Of a stretch of DNA of 21,329 nt, positions 6,525 to 12,991 are shown piece by piece. The notes under the pieces were generated by a model, which was given only the letters and a program-made list of their open reading frames with translations, made no database searches and was not told the DNA's origin. The DNA comes from an uncultured Treponema sp. (GTDB taxonomy: Bacteria; Spirochaetota; Spirochaetia; Treponematales; Treponemataceae), in assembly GCA_937901865.1 (NCBI GenBank), contig CALDID010000234.1, positions 1 to 21,329 of the forward strand. Direction: 5' to 3'. The stretch's first letter is position 1, and each line of letters begins with the position of its first letter. The position numbers were made by a program, and so were the translations under genes.

Positions 6525-9059
6525 TTACTTTATCGGCATATCTGATACTTTTTTGCAATATACCTCAAACGTATCACCGAGATTTTTTAGTTTGCTAAAC
6601 ATCTTTAAGCCCTTGAATTGCACAGAATTCGGCTTTAATACTTTTTCTTTTGCATACGGAAATCGCTCTGGGTGATGCCCTGTACTTACTATCTTTAACA
6701 CTTTAAAACCGTAGCGAGAAAGTATCTTTTGTGCGTTTTCAATTTCCCAAAGAGTATAGTGGTCTTCAGGACTTTGCTCAAAAAAGCTCTGTCGATTAAA
6801 TCTTGCAGAAACTCCAGAAGCTGACGGAGTGGAGAAAGCAAAAATGCCGTCTTTTTTTACGATTTTAGATACTGCCTCAAGCACTGCATTCAAGTTCTGA
6901 AAATGCTCTATAACGTACCACATAGTAACGACATCAAAATCTTGTATGCCAAAACTTGATACAGGATTAAAATCGGGAAATGCGGAGTATACAGCAGGGT
7001 AGTGCAGTGTTTTTTGCACATACTCAACCGCTTGACTTGACACATCAGTGCCATACACTTGCCAGCCAGAATCAGAAGCTGCATCGATAAAAGGTCCCAT
7101 TGCGCAGCCAATGTCTAAAATCGTCGGAGTTACGCTCTTTTTTTTGCCGCTTCTAAAGAGCATTTCTATGTTAGTGATACGGCGAACACCTTGAGCTTTT
7201 ATCGAAGCAAAATCCTCTAGGTATGTTTTGCCGTATTGAGCTTTATAATCCTCGTAAAAATAACTTTTGTTATATGAGGTATTTTCAGAGGCTTTTGTCC
7301 AAGAAATATATATCATTCCGCACGAAGCACAGCGTCTAAAAGTCCGTTTTGCAGTTCGAGATTCAATGCCGTCTACGTCTTCTCGTTTTTCTTGGCACAC
7401 AGGACAGCAAAATCTATGTCCCTTTGCAATCTCTGTAATGAACTGTGCACCGTTTTTTTCTTCTTTTCCTTCCCCTAAAGGAGATATCGGATAGAGAGTG
7501 CTACTGTCTTGCAAAAGCTGCTTCACGCTTTCCACATTTACATTTTTCTTTAAGCATACAAAACCGTAATTTTCCGCTAAAAGTTCGTGAAGCGGAGTTG
7601 TCGCTACAAGAACAATCGCACAGCCTGCCGCGAGAGCTTCAAAAGCGGTAAATCCGTAATGAGTTGCAACCAAATCATAATCTGCAAGTTTTTCTTTCAG
7701 ATTATTCATCGGAGGAATAAAATGCAAATTGTCTTTTTCATACGTTGCATTATTCTTGAGCTTATTTTCTGGCAAAATTGCGCTTACTTCGCAGCCTGCT
7801 TCTGCAAATGCCAAAGCTACAGGAAGTGTGAAACCTGCAGGGTCTTCTCCTCCGATTGAAACAAGCACTCGAGAGATGTTTTTCGCTCTTTCGGTTTTTC
7901 TGTTTTTGGGAAGTGGCACAAAAGAAGGCTCTGTCATATTCGCCGCTCTCGTAACTTGATAAGACGGGATTATGTCTAACAGATAATCGCAATAACTCGT
8001 AACTCTTTCCGAAGAGCCTTCGTCTATCGCTAAAAGAGGGGCGAGAGAATGAAGCTGTTTTGCCATCTCTTCGCTCATTTCAAACATATCAGCTACGATG
8101 AGAGCGTATTCATCTTTTCCAGGAAATTCATTAAGAATCTGCCACGGTCTAAGCTCTTTTTCTAAGCTCGTTGCAATCAAGTCATTTATTTCGGGAAAAT
8201 CAATGTGTTCAGGGATAAAAATATCTGCTCCTATCGTTGAAGCAAAGTCGATACATCGTCTTACATGACCTGTCCCGTGTCCTTTCTCCACGCTTGGCAC
8301 AAAGAGAATAGGATTTGAAACCATCGGAGTTTTTATTCCCTCTAAAATTTCTTCTGTTGTGTATGGCTCTTCTCTCGCCATTCCGTCAGAAACAGCTCTC
8401 ACAAGGGCTAACGCTCTTCGGTAATCGGCTTTTGTGTCGATTGTTGTTCTCAGATTTGGGTGATTCCATCTTTCAGGCGCGGGAATCATAACCGAAATGA
8501 ATTGGTCTGCGTGCTTGTAAAGCGCAGGTCCTACATGTTCGTGGTCATAAGGTGTTAAAAAATCAGAATCGTGAGCTTTGAGAAGTGAATGAGCGTTAAA
8601 AATCTCTATGCCACTTCCGTGTGGGAGTCCTGTCCAAGTGATATAATCACACGGCTCGTTTTTTATTCTTTCTTTGTATTCATCTAATAAAGCACTTGCT
8701 GCCTCATAAAACAAAAAAGGATTATCTGCTGTTGCTCTTATCACGGTGTCTGCTTTTGTTTTTTCTATCACTAAGCAAAAGCGTTCGAGAACATCTTCAA
8801 GCGGGCCTGCAAAAATCTTAAAGCCACTCTTTGCCGCAATAGGCGAAAGTTCTTTTTCAGAGCTCTCATCTGTCGCAACATAGTATTCGTTTGCCCTCAC
8901 TTTTTTCATTGCGTTAAGAGTCCATTCTAAAACGCTTTTCCCGCCCAAATCAAGCAAAGCCTTTCTCGGCAATCTTGTAGAAGAAAGACGGCATTGCACG
9001 ATTAAAACAACTTTGCCTAATTCACATTTATGTTCAAATAATCCTGAAAAAAACTTCAT
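6525..9059 (-). CDS. Three-domain fusion: SpsF-type cytidylyltransferase, PseG/SpsG-like glycosyltransferase-fold domain, zinc-ribbon SAM methyltransferase
   Basis: An 844-aa cytoplasmic protein. Residues 16-235 are an SpsF/CMP-Kdo-synthetase-like nucleotidyltransferase: IVQCRLSSTRLPRKALLDLG (20-39), the metal-site type ATADNPFL (109-116) and LRTTIDTKAD (203-212). Residues 250-520 match the SpsG/PseG GT-B-like family: GHGTGHVRRC (260-269), VSIGGEDPAG (400-409) and THYGFTAFEALAAG (466-479). Residues 548-840 hold two cysteine pairs (C551/C552-C555 and C577-C580), probably a zinc knuckle, then a class I methyltransferase with ILDIGCAMG (647-655) and MWYVIEHF (713-720). PseG acts on CMP/UDP-linked sugars in pseudaminic acid synthesis, so activation, trimming or transfer, and methylation of one sugar is likely. 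The start overlaps the previous stop as ATGA, with GAGG just upstream. All three domains keep their core motifs. Confidence 0.85.
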   Translation of the reverse strand: MKFFSGLFEHKCELGKVVLIVQCRLSSTRLPRKALLDLGGKSVLEWTLNAMKKVRANEYYVATDESSEKELSPIAAKSGFKIFAGPLEDVLERFCLVIEKTKADTVIRATADNPFLFYEAASALLDEYKERIKNEPCDYITWTGLPHGSGIEIFNAHSLLKAHDSDFLTPYDHEHVGPALYKHADQFISVMIPAPERWNHPNLRTTIDTKADYRRALALVRAVSDGMAREEPYTTEEILEGIKTPMVSNPILFVPSVEKGHGTGHVRRCIDFASTIGADIFIPEHIDFPEINDLIATSLEKELRPWQILNEFPGKDEYALIVADMFEMSEEMAKQLHSLAPLLAIDEGSSERVTSYCDYLLDIIPSYQVTRAANMTEPSFVPLPKNRKTERAKNISRVLVSIGGEDPAGFTLPVALAFAEAGCEVSAILPENKLKNNATYEKDNLHFIPPMNNLKEKLADYDLVATHYGFTAFEALAAGCAIVLVATTPLHELLAENYGFVCLKKNVNVESVKQLLQDSSTLYPISPLGEGKEEKNGAQFITEIAKGHRFCCPVCQEKREDVDGIESRTAKRTFRRCASCGMIYISWTKASENTSYNKSYFYEDYKAQYGKTYLEDFASIKAQGVRRITNIEMLFRSGKKKSVTPTILDIGCAMGPFIDAASDSGWQVYGTDVSSQAVEYVQKTLHYPAVYSAFPDFNPVSSFGIQDFDVVTMWYVIEHFQNLNAVLEAVSKIVKKDGIFAFSTPSASGVSARFNRQSFFEQSPEDHYTLWEIENAQKILSRYGFKVLKIVSTGHHPERFPYAKEKVLKPNSVQFKGLKMFSKLKNLGDTFEVYCKKVSDMPIK

Positions 9060-10021
9060 TTTTCGTCCTCTTGATTTCCCCAGTTTTCCATAAGGGTTAC
9101 AATATCAGTCTTAAATCTATATTTGTTTTTATTCGTCCAATTTTGAGCGTCTTTAAATCTTTTGTATGCTTCGATAAAGCCGCTTGATGAGTGCATCATA
9201 TAGCGGAAAAATGCTGATGAAGGCAATACGCCGTGGTCATACTTAAAGATAGGTGTCAAATTCTTTAGATAAAAGCGAAGCTCGCTCATATTTGCCGTTT
9301 GGTCTTCTACGGGTAATGTACCGTCATAGATGAGCTGAAATGCCGTTGAAATGGAAGTCTTTTCCCCCCAGAGCCATGAGCGCACTGCAAGGTCAAGATT
9401 TTGCCAATAGGGTGAATCTATTGTGTAATCATAGCCACCTAAGGTGATAAATTTTTCTTTATCGAACAATCCCACAAAGTCGAACGGATAAAGCGTTATC
9501 TCTCCATCTTTTACAAATGAGTTTCTTGACACTTGAAACTTTGAGGAAAGAGCTGAAGGGGAAGTAACGATAGGCATTCCCTGTATTTTTGTAACAAGGC
9601 GTGGCACGATGCAATAATGATGTAAGGCAATGAGCTTTTCGGCAAGATTGGGAGAAAGCGTACTTGCAGAAAACTTTATATCGTCCCACAACACAAGAAC
9701 GTGTTCAGCAGAACTTTCTTCTATGCCGATATTTATCATCTCTCCTATATTCAGCTTTTCAAGGGTGATGATGAATTTTACTTCTGGAAATCGAGAAGAA
9801 AGATTATCAATGTTGTAGCTTTCGTGGTCTTTTTCAATCGAGATGATGGATTCAAAGCCACTTTGCACTAAGGTATCTAGCATTTTGGCTTTATAGTGAT
9901 TGCCGCCTCTTCCCAAAAGAACAACAGATACACCCATTTTTGCTTTTGATTTGTCAAAAGAACCACCGAGAGAAGTTCTCTTTATTTGTCGCTCGTTAAA
10001 AATTAAAGGTATAGTATTCAT
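9056..10021 (-). CDS. GT-A-like glycosyltransferase family protein
   Basis: A 321-aa cytoplasmic protein with features of the GT-A (family 2-like) fold, although it is divergent. GVSVVLLGRGGN (30-41) begins the first strand and loop. VLVLWDDIKFS (108-118) provides a DXD-like acidic motif after the fourth strand. GGYDYTIDSPYWQNLDLAVR (195-214) resembles the ED-x-D-L-x-x-R acceptor-side region of family 2 enzymes. No signal peptide or membrane segment is visible. The ATG at 10021 lies inside the last codons of the spiro-SPASM gene (26-base overlap), and its stop overlaps the next gene's start, so the three genes are probably translated together. Donor and acceptor sugars are unknown. A start further in (Met29) is possible. 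Confidence 0.68.
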   Translation of the reverse strand: MNTIPLIFNERQIKRTSLGGSFDKSKAKMGVSVVLLGRGGNHYKAKMLDTLVQSGFESIISIEKDHESYNIDNLSSRFPEVKFIITLEKLNIGEMINIGIEESSAEHVLVLWDDIKFSASTLSPNLAEKLIALHHYCIVPRLVTKIQGMPIVTSPSALSSKFQVSRNSFVKDGEITLYPFDFVGLFDKEKFITLGGYDYTIDSPYWQNLDLAVRSWLWGEKTSISTAFQLIYDGTLPVEDQTANMSELRFYLKNLTPIFKYDHGVLPSSAFFRYMMHSSSGFIEAYKRFKDAQNWTNKNKYRFKTDIVTLMENWGNQEDEK

Positions 10022-11522
10022 CGCACAAAGAACATCGTTCGCTAAAGATGACTTTAGAAGTTTTGCTTTTCTCCCAAATATCGCTTAATTTCTCTTCAAA
10101 GGCATTTCCGATAAAATCGCTTTTATCTTGCCATTCTTGACAAAGCGGTACATTTCCGTCTGCAAGAATAATAAAATCTCTTCTTAAATGCCAGCACGGA
10201 TACCGCTCTAATGGCGATAAATCTGCAGGCTTGTTTTCCTGTAAGAGCGCACAGCCGTGGTCATATTTTTGTATCAATACATTGCCATAACTGGGGCTTT
10301 CTGCATTCTTCCAAAAGCGGAAAAACGCTTCTAGCTGCTCTTCGTTTTCGTTTATGCGCAAAAACTCGGGATATACATTCTTTGCAAAGTACTTTGACAA
10401 AATGCCCACCGCACTAATCGCTTTTTTATACGCATCTTCTTTGCATTGAGCGTGTATCTTTTTATACATAGCCTCATCAGTAGCGTCGATACTGACAATC
10501 CACGTTATTTCTTTATTTACTTCCGCACACTTTTTAGAAAGCCGTTCTGCAAGCTCTTGAGTGATGTTGTATCCAGACGTTTCTATTAAAAGCGAAAGAC
10601 CTTTATAAGAAAGCACCGTTTCAACAGCGTTTTCAAACTGCTCATACAGCAGGCTCTCTCCGCCAAACGAAAGCGAAATCATAGCACTTTCTGAAAAATC
10701 AGATATATCCTTAATGAGCTTTTCAAATTTATCAAAACTCATAGATTTTGTTTTGTTTTCGTTTGTTGCTTCAAGCGGAAGCGCACCGTATACTTTGTTA
10801 AAAACGTGCGGATAGAGCGTATATATATCGTTTGCTTCAACAGACTCTGTGAGCTGTATTCTATAGTAGGCTGGGTATGTGTGCAAAATATCTGCATTAT
10901 TCACCGCAATGTCAGCACACTCATTCACGTCCTCTATTCCTTTTGAACTCTCATAGAGTATTTTGCAAGCCTTTGCATTCGCCTTTGTGTCGCAATACAG
11001 ATGTAATCTATATTGTCTGTAATCTTTAGGAGCTAAAACGCTTTCAATTTCAAAAGAGTTTATATCGCACTTTATCACAGAAAAAAGAGCATCTCTGCAT
11101 ACCTTTTTTTCTCCTACCGCGCTCTGCAAAGCCTCTGCAGCTGTAAGAGAGCTCAACAAAGAAAGAGAGTCTGTGTCTATAACTTCTGGAGCAAATCCGT
11201 CAGGATAGCCGTCAGCAAAAGAGTATTCACTTGCATATTTTTCGTGAGTATCGAGAAGCTCTATAGAAAGTTTTTTATTTAAAAAAGGCGAGTCTGCAAA
11301 AGCAAACATCACTCTTTGACATTCATTCTCTTTCGCTTTTTGCGTTATATCAAGTAAAAGAGCATGTATTGTGTAATCTTTGTTTTCTAATATATATACA
11401 AGTGCATCAGAAAAAGAAGCAGCCCATTCTTTCGAGCGGTCAAATGCAGATTTTCCGTCAAATAGTTTATCGTTTAGGTGCGAATTATCGTTTTGAGCAA
11501 ATAAAGCAATTAAAGTCTTCAT
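9996..11522 (-). CDS. spiro-SPASM protein: degenerate nucleotidyltransferase-like domain joined to a cysteine-motif-less radical SAM fold with SPASM domain
   Basis: A 508-aa protein of the spirochaete-restricted spiro-SPASM type. Residues 1-120 resemble a nucleotidyltransferase that has lost its catalytic loop: AFADSPFL (74-81) and GYPDGFAPEVIDTDSL (105-120) parallel ATADNPFL and GLPHGSGIEIFNAHSL in the SpsF domain two genes on. Residues 218-430 follow a radical SAM barrel: IQLTESVEANDIYTLYP (222-238) occupies the place of the usual cysteine motif but has no cysteine, while FGGESLL (286-292) keeps the SAM-contact GGE motif and SIDATDEAMYKKIH (344-357) fits the family. The SPASM part keeps C443, C461, C497 and C500. 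The ATG at 11522 is chosen because the longer frame to 11723 would overlap the divergent gene. Its ribosome binding site is weak. It heads the glycan cluster. Its role is unknown. Confidence 0.82.
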   Translation of the reverse strand: MKTLIALFAQNDNSHLNDKLFDGKSAFDRSKEWAASFSDALVYILENKDYTIHALLLDITQKAKENECQRVMFAFADSPFLNKKLSIELLDTHEKYASEYSFADGYPDGFAPEVIDTDSLSLLSSLTAAEALQSAVGEKKVCRDALFSVIKCDINSFEIESVLAPKDYRQYRLHLYCDTKANAKACKILYESSKGIEDVNECADIAVNNADILHTYPAYYRIQLTESVEANDIYTLYPHVFNKVYGALPLEATNENKTKSMSFDKFEKLIKDISDFSESAMISLSFGGESLLYEQFENAVETVLSYKGLSLLIETSGYNITQELAERLSKKCAEVNKEITWIVSIDATDEAMYKKIHAQCKEDAYKKAISAVGILSKYFAKNVYPEFLRINENEEQLEAFFRFWKNAESPSYGNVLIQKYDHGCALLQENKPADLSPLERYPCWHLRRDFIILADGNVPLCQEWQDKSDFIGNAFEEKLSDIWEKSKTSKVIFSERCSLCDEYYTFNF

Positions 11523-11656
11523 CGTATAGAATTTATCGGCAAACACAAGCTGTTTATGATACAACTTTGATATTTTATGAAAACCGTGGTATATTTTTGA
11601 AAAAGCGTTTTTCTCTCGATGTAGCACCTCGCCTGCTTCCTTTGCGAAAAAAATAC

Positions 11657-11685
11657 TTGACAAAAGAAAATATGAGTGCAAAATA
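11657..11685 (+). promoter_or_regulatory. Weak candidate promoter for the flavin-reductase-like gene
   Basis: TTGACA (11657-11662) is followed after 17 bases by AAAATA (11680-11685), a poor -10 box. The start codon is only 6 bases further, so a transcript from here would be leaderless or nearly so. The rest of the 11523-11691 gap must also hold the promoter of the glycan cluster, but I see no convincing boxes on that strand. Confidence 0.3.
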
Positions 11686-11691
11686 AAAAGT

Positions 11692-12129
11692 ATGAAAGAG
11701 ATTGATGTTGAAGAGGCGTACAAACTGATAAAATCGCCTGTGATTATTGCGACAAAGGGGAAATCTTCTTATGATTTAACCCCGATTGGTTGGGTTATGC
11801 CCTATGATTATGAGCCTGTAACAAAAGCACTCTTTGCCAGTTCCCCCGAACACCAAGCGGACGCAAATATCCGCCGCAGTAAAGAGTTTGCAATTCTTAT
11901 CCCGAAAGATGCGGCAGGGGCGTTAGTAGAAAATACAGGCAGCGTGTCTGGTGCAACGGTGGATAAGTTTGAAAAATTCGACATAAAGGCGCACAAAGCA
12001 AAGAAAATTGATGTGATGATTCCTGATGATGAGATTAGCGCAGTTATCGAATGTAAGATGACAAAGGTGCAAGCAGAGGGAAGCGTCGATTTAATCTTTG
12101 GCTCTGCCCTCTGTGCTTACGAGTTTTAA
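11692..12129 (+). CDS. Flavin reductase-like FMN-binding split-barrel protein
   Basis: The 145-aa protein starts MKEIDVEEAYKLIKSPVIIA, a typical opening of the flavin reductase-like/flavoredoxin (DIM6/NTAB) family. LTPIGWVMPYDYEPVTKALF (29-48) corresponds to the FMN-phosphate side of the barrel, and KEFAILIPKD plus the ENTGSVSG segment follow the family order. It is shorter than the usual 170-190 aa, lacking part of the C-terminal region, but it has no frameshift and ends cleanly. Such proteins bind FMN and take part in electron transfer or reduce free flavin. No clear ribosome binding site is visible before the ATG. It is divergent from the glycan cluster and converges on the ArsR gene, with no obvious operon partner, so its partner and substrate are unknown. 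Confidence 0.75.
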   Translation: MKEIDVEEAYKLIKSPVIIATKGKSSYDLTPIGWVMPYDYEPVTKALFASSPEHQADANIRRSKEFAILIPKDAAGALVENTGSVSGATVDKFEKFDIKAHKAKKIDVMIPDDEISAVIECKMTKVQAEGSVDLIFGSALCAYEF

Positions 12130-12198
12130 CAGACACGGGCTTGCTTTGTCAGAGCCACTATCTGTTTTTCAAAAGCGGATAGCTCTATATTACTGTAA

Positions 12199-12345
12199 AA
12201 AACAAGGCTACTTTTAAAAATGCAGGGCTTGTTTTAGGAAGAAAGTAGCCTACTTTTAAAAAATGCAGGACTAGTTTTGGGAAGAAAGTAGGCTAGTTCT
12301 AGATAAATGCAGGGCTAGTTTAGAGCAAATGCACGCCCTGCATTT
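12199..12345. repeat. Cluster of degenerate ~43-bp tandem repeats with TGCAGG/CCTGCA inverted elements
   Basis: This 260-base gap between convergent genes holds no gene. Two near-identical units, 12206-12247 and 12248-12290, share the order CTACTTTTAAAAA, TGCAGG, TAG/TTGTTTT and GGAAGAAAGTA with about four substitutions and one extra A. A shorter third unit begins at 12291 (GGCTAGTTCTAG, TGCAGGGCTAGTTT). AAAGTAG-C-CTACTTT (12242-12256) is a palindrome at the unit junction. AAATGCAGGGC (12305-12315) is repeated inverted as GCCCTGCATTT near 12334-12344, and another CCTGCATTTT follows at 12358-12367. The folded RNA might terminate one or both genes, but there is no clean T-run. Confidence 0.65.
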
Positions 12346-12388
12346 TCAAAAATACGACCTGCATTTTGAAAAGCAGAGCCTTAGTGTG

Positions 12389-12814
12389 TTAGAGCATCCA
12401 CGGGGCTTTTTCTTTTATAAGATTGAGGTCTATGCCAGAAATGCTTTTTTCGAGCAATTCGTTAAAGTGCTTTAAGTCTTTGAGATATGTTCCAATCTTG
12501 AAATAGTAAAAAACTTGTGTGCCGACCTTGTGAGAAACAACGACTCCGCAGTCTTTTAGCACTTTCAAGTGATGAGAGATTGCGGGGCGAGAAAGGTGAG
12601 TCTTTGCCGTTAAATCCCCCACGTTTATTCCGTCTGAGCTCGCTTCCATAAGGGCTAAAAGGAGTGTTTGCCGCACCGTATCGGCAAGGGCGATAAAAAT
12701 CGGGCTTAGTGTTTCAAAAGTCTTAAAAATATCTTTTAAAGTTTCGCTTCTCTCTTCTTTCGGCGTTGTGCTATCGTCGCTAAAGATGCCGATATTGTTG
12801 CAATTTGTGTCCAT
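12389..12814 (-). CDS. ArsR-family winged-helix transcriptional regulator
   Basis: A 141-aa cytoplasmic DNA-binding protein. Residues 44-105 match the ArsR/HTH_20 winged helix: ADTVRQTLLLALMEAS (44-59), the recognition helix LSRPAISHHLKVLKDCGVV (74-92) and the wing HKVGTQVFYYF (95-105). There are no metal-binding cysteine pairs of the CxC type, only isolated cysteines at 5 and 89, so it may not sense metals. I chose the ATG at 12814. A longer frame begins with GTG at 12838 but would contain the ribosome binding site AAGGAG (12833-12828) inside it. The spacing of 13 bases is long. It is divergent from the MMPL transporter gene, and its likely targets are the twin palindromes at 12894-12921. 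Confidence 0.85.
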   Translation of the reverse strand: MDTNCNNIGIFSDDSTTPKEERSETLKDIFKTFETLSPIFIALADTVRQTLLLALMEASSDGINVGDLTAKTHLSRPAISHHLKVLKDCGVVVSHKVGTQVFYYFKIGTYLKDLKHFNELLEKSISGIDLNLIKEKAPWML

Positions 12815-12851
12815 AATATGTGAAAAACTCCTTTGCACTTATTATACTTTT

Positions 12852-12880
12852 ATAATAGCTATTGACATTTTATTTGTCAA
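12852..12880 (-). promoter_or_regulatory. Promoter of the ArsR gene
   Basis: On the minus strand TTGACA (12880-12875) and TATTAT (12857-12852) are 17 bases apart. The -35 box is one arm of the dyad ATTGACA-7-TGTCAAT (12861-12881), whose other arm is the -35 box of the opposite promoter. Confidence 0.7.
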
Positions 12881-12890
12881 TCGGTATAGT
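12862..12890 (+). promoter_or_regulatory. Promoter of the MMPL transporter operon
   Basis: TTGACA (12862-12867) and TATAGT (12885-12890) are 17 bases apart, nearly consensus. The start of transcription would be near 12897, within the first palindromic operator, about 95 bases before the transporter ATG. Confidence 0.8.
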
Positions 12891-12893
12891 AGC

Positions 12894-12921
12894 TTAAACG
12901 TTTAACTACTTAAACATTTAA
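12894..12921. promoter_or_regulatory. Twin palindromic operators at the transporter transcription start
   Basis: TTAAACGTTTAA (12894-12905) is a perfect 12-bp palindrome. A second copy with one change, TTAAACATTTAA, lies at 12910-12921, exactly 16 bases on. Both sit just downstream of the -10 box, where a bound protein would block initiation or escape. Inference: binding sites for the adjacent ArsR-type protein. Confidence 0.65.
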
Positions 12922-12991
12922 TTCTATTATCTACCAAATGGTTGATAAATGCAATTAGAGGTATAAAGATTTTCTTTTAAGGAGAAGCGAA

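Noticed and set aside
11523..11723. Longer spiro-SPASM start at 11723 with a hydrophobic N-terminus
   Set aside because: It would overlap the start of the divergent flavin-reductase-like gene and gives a non-homologous hydrophobic leader. The internal Met at 11522 begins the nucleotidyltransferase-like first strand (MKTLIALFAQ).
12199..12367. CRISPR array
   Set aside because: The repeats touch each other without unique spacers of constant size, differ from each other, and no cas genes are present.
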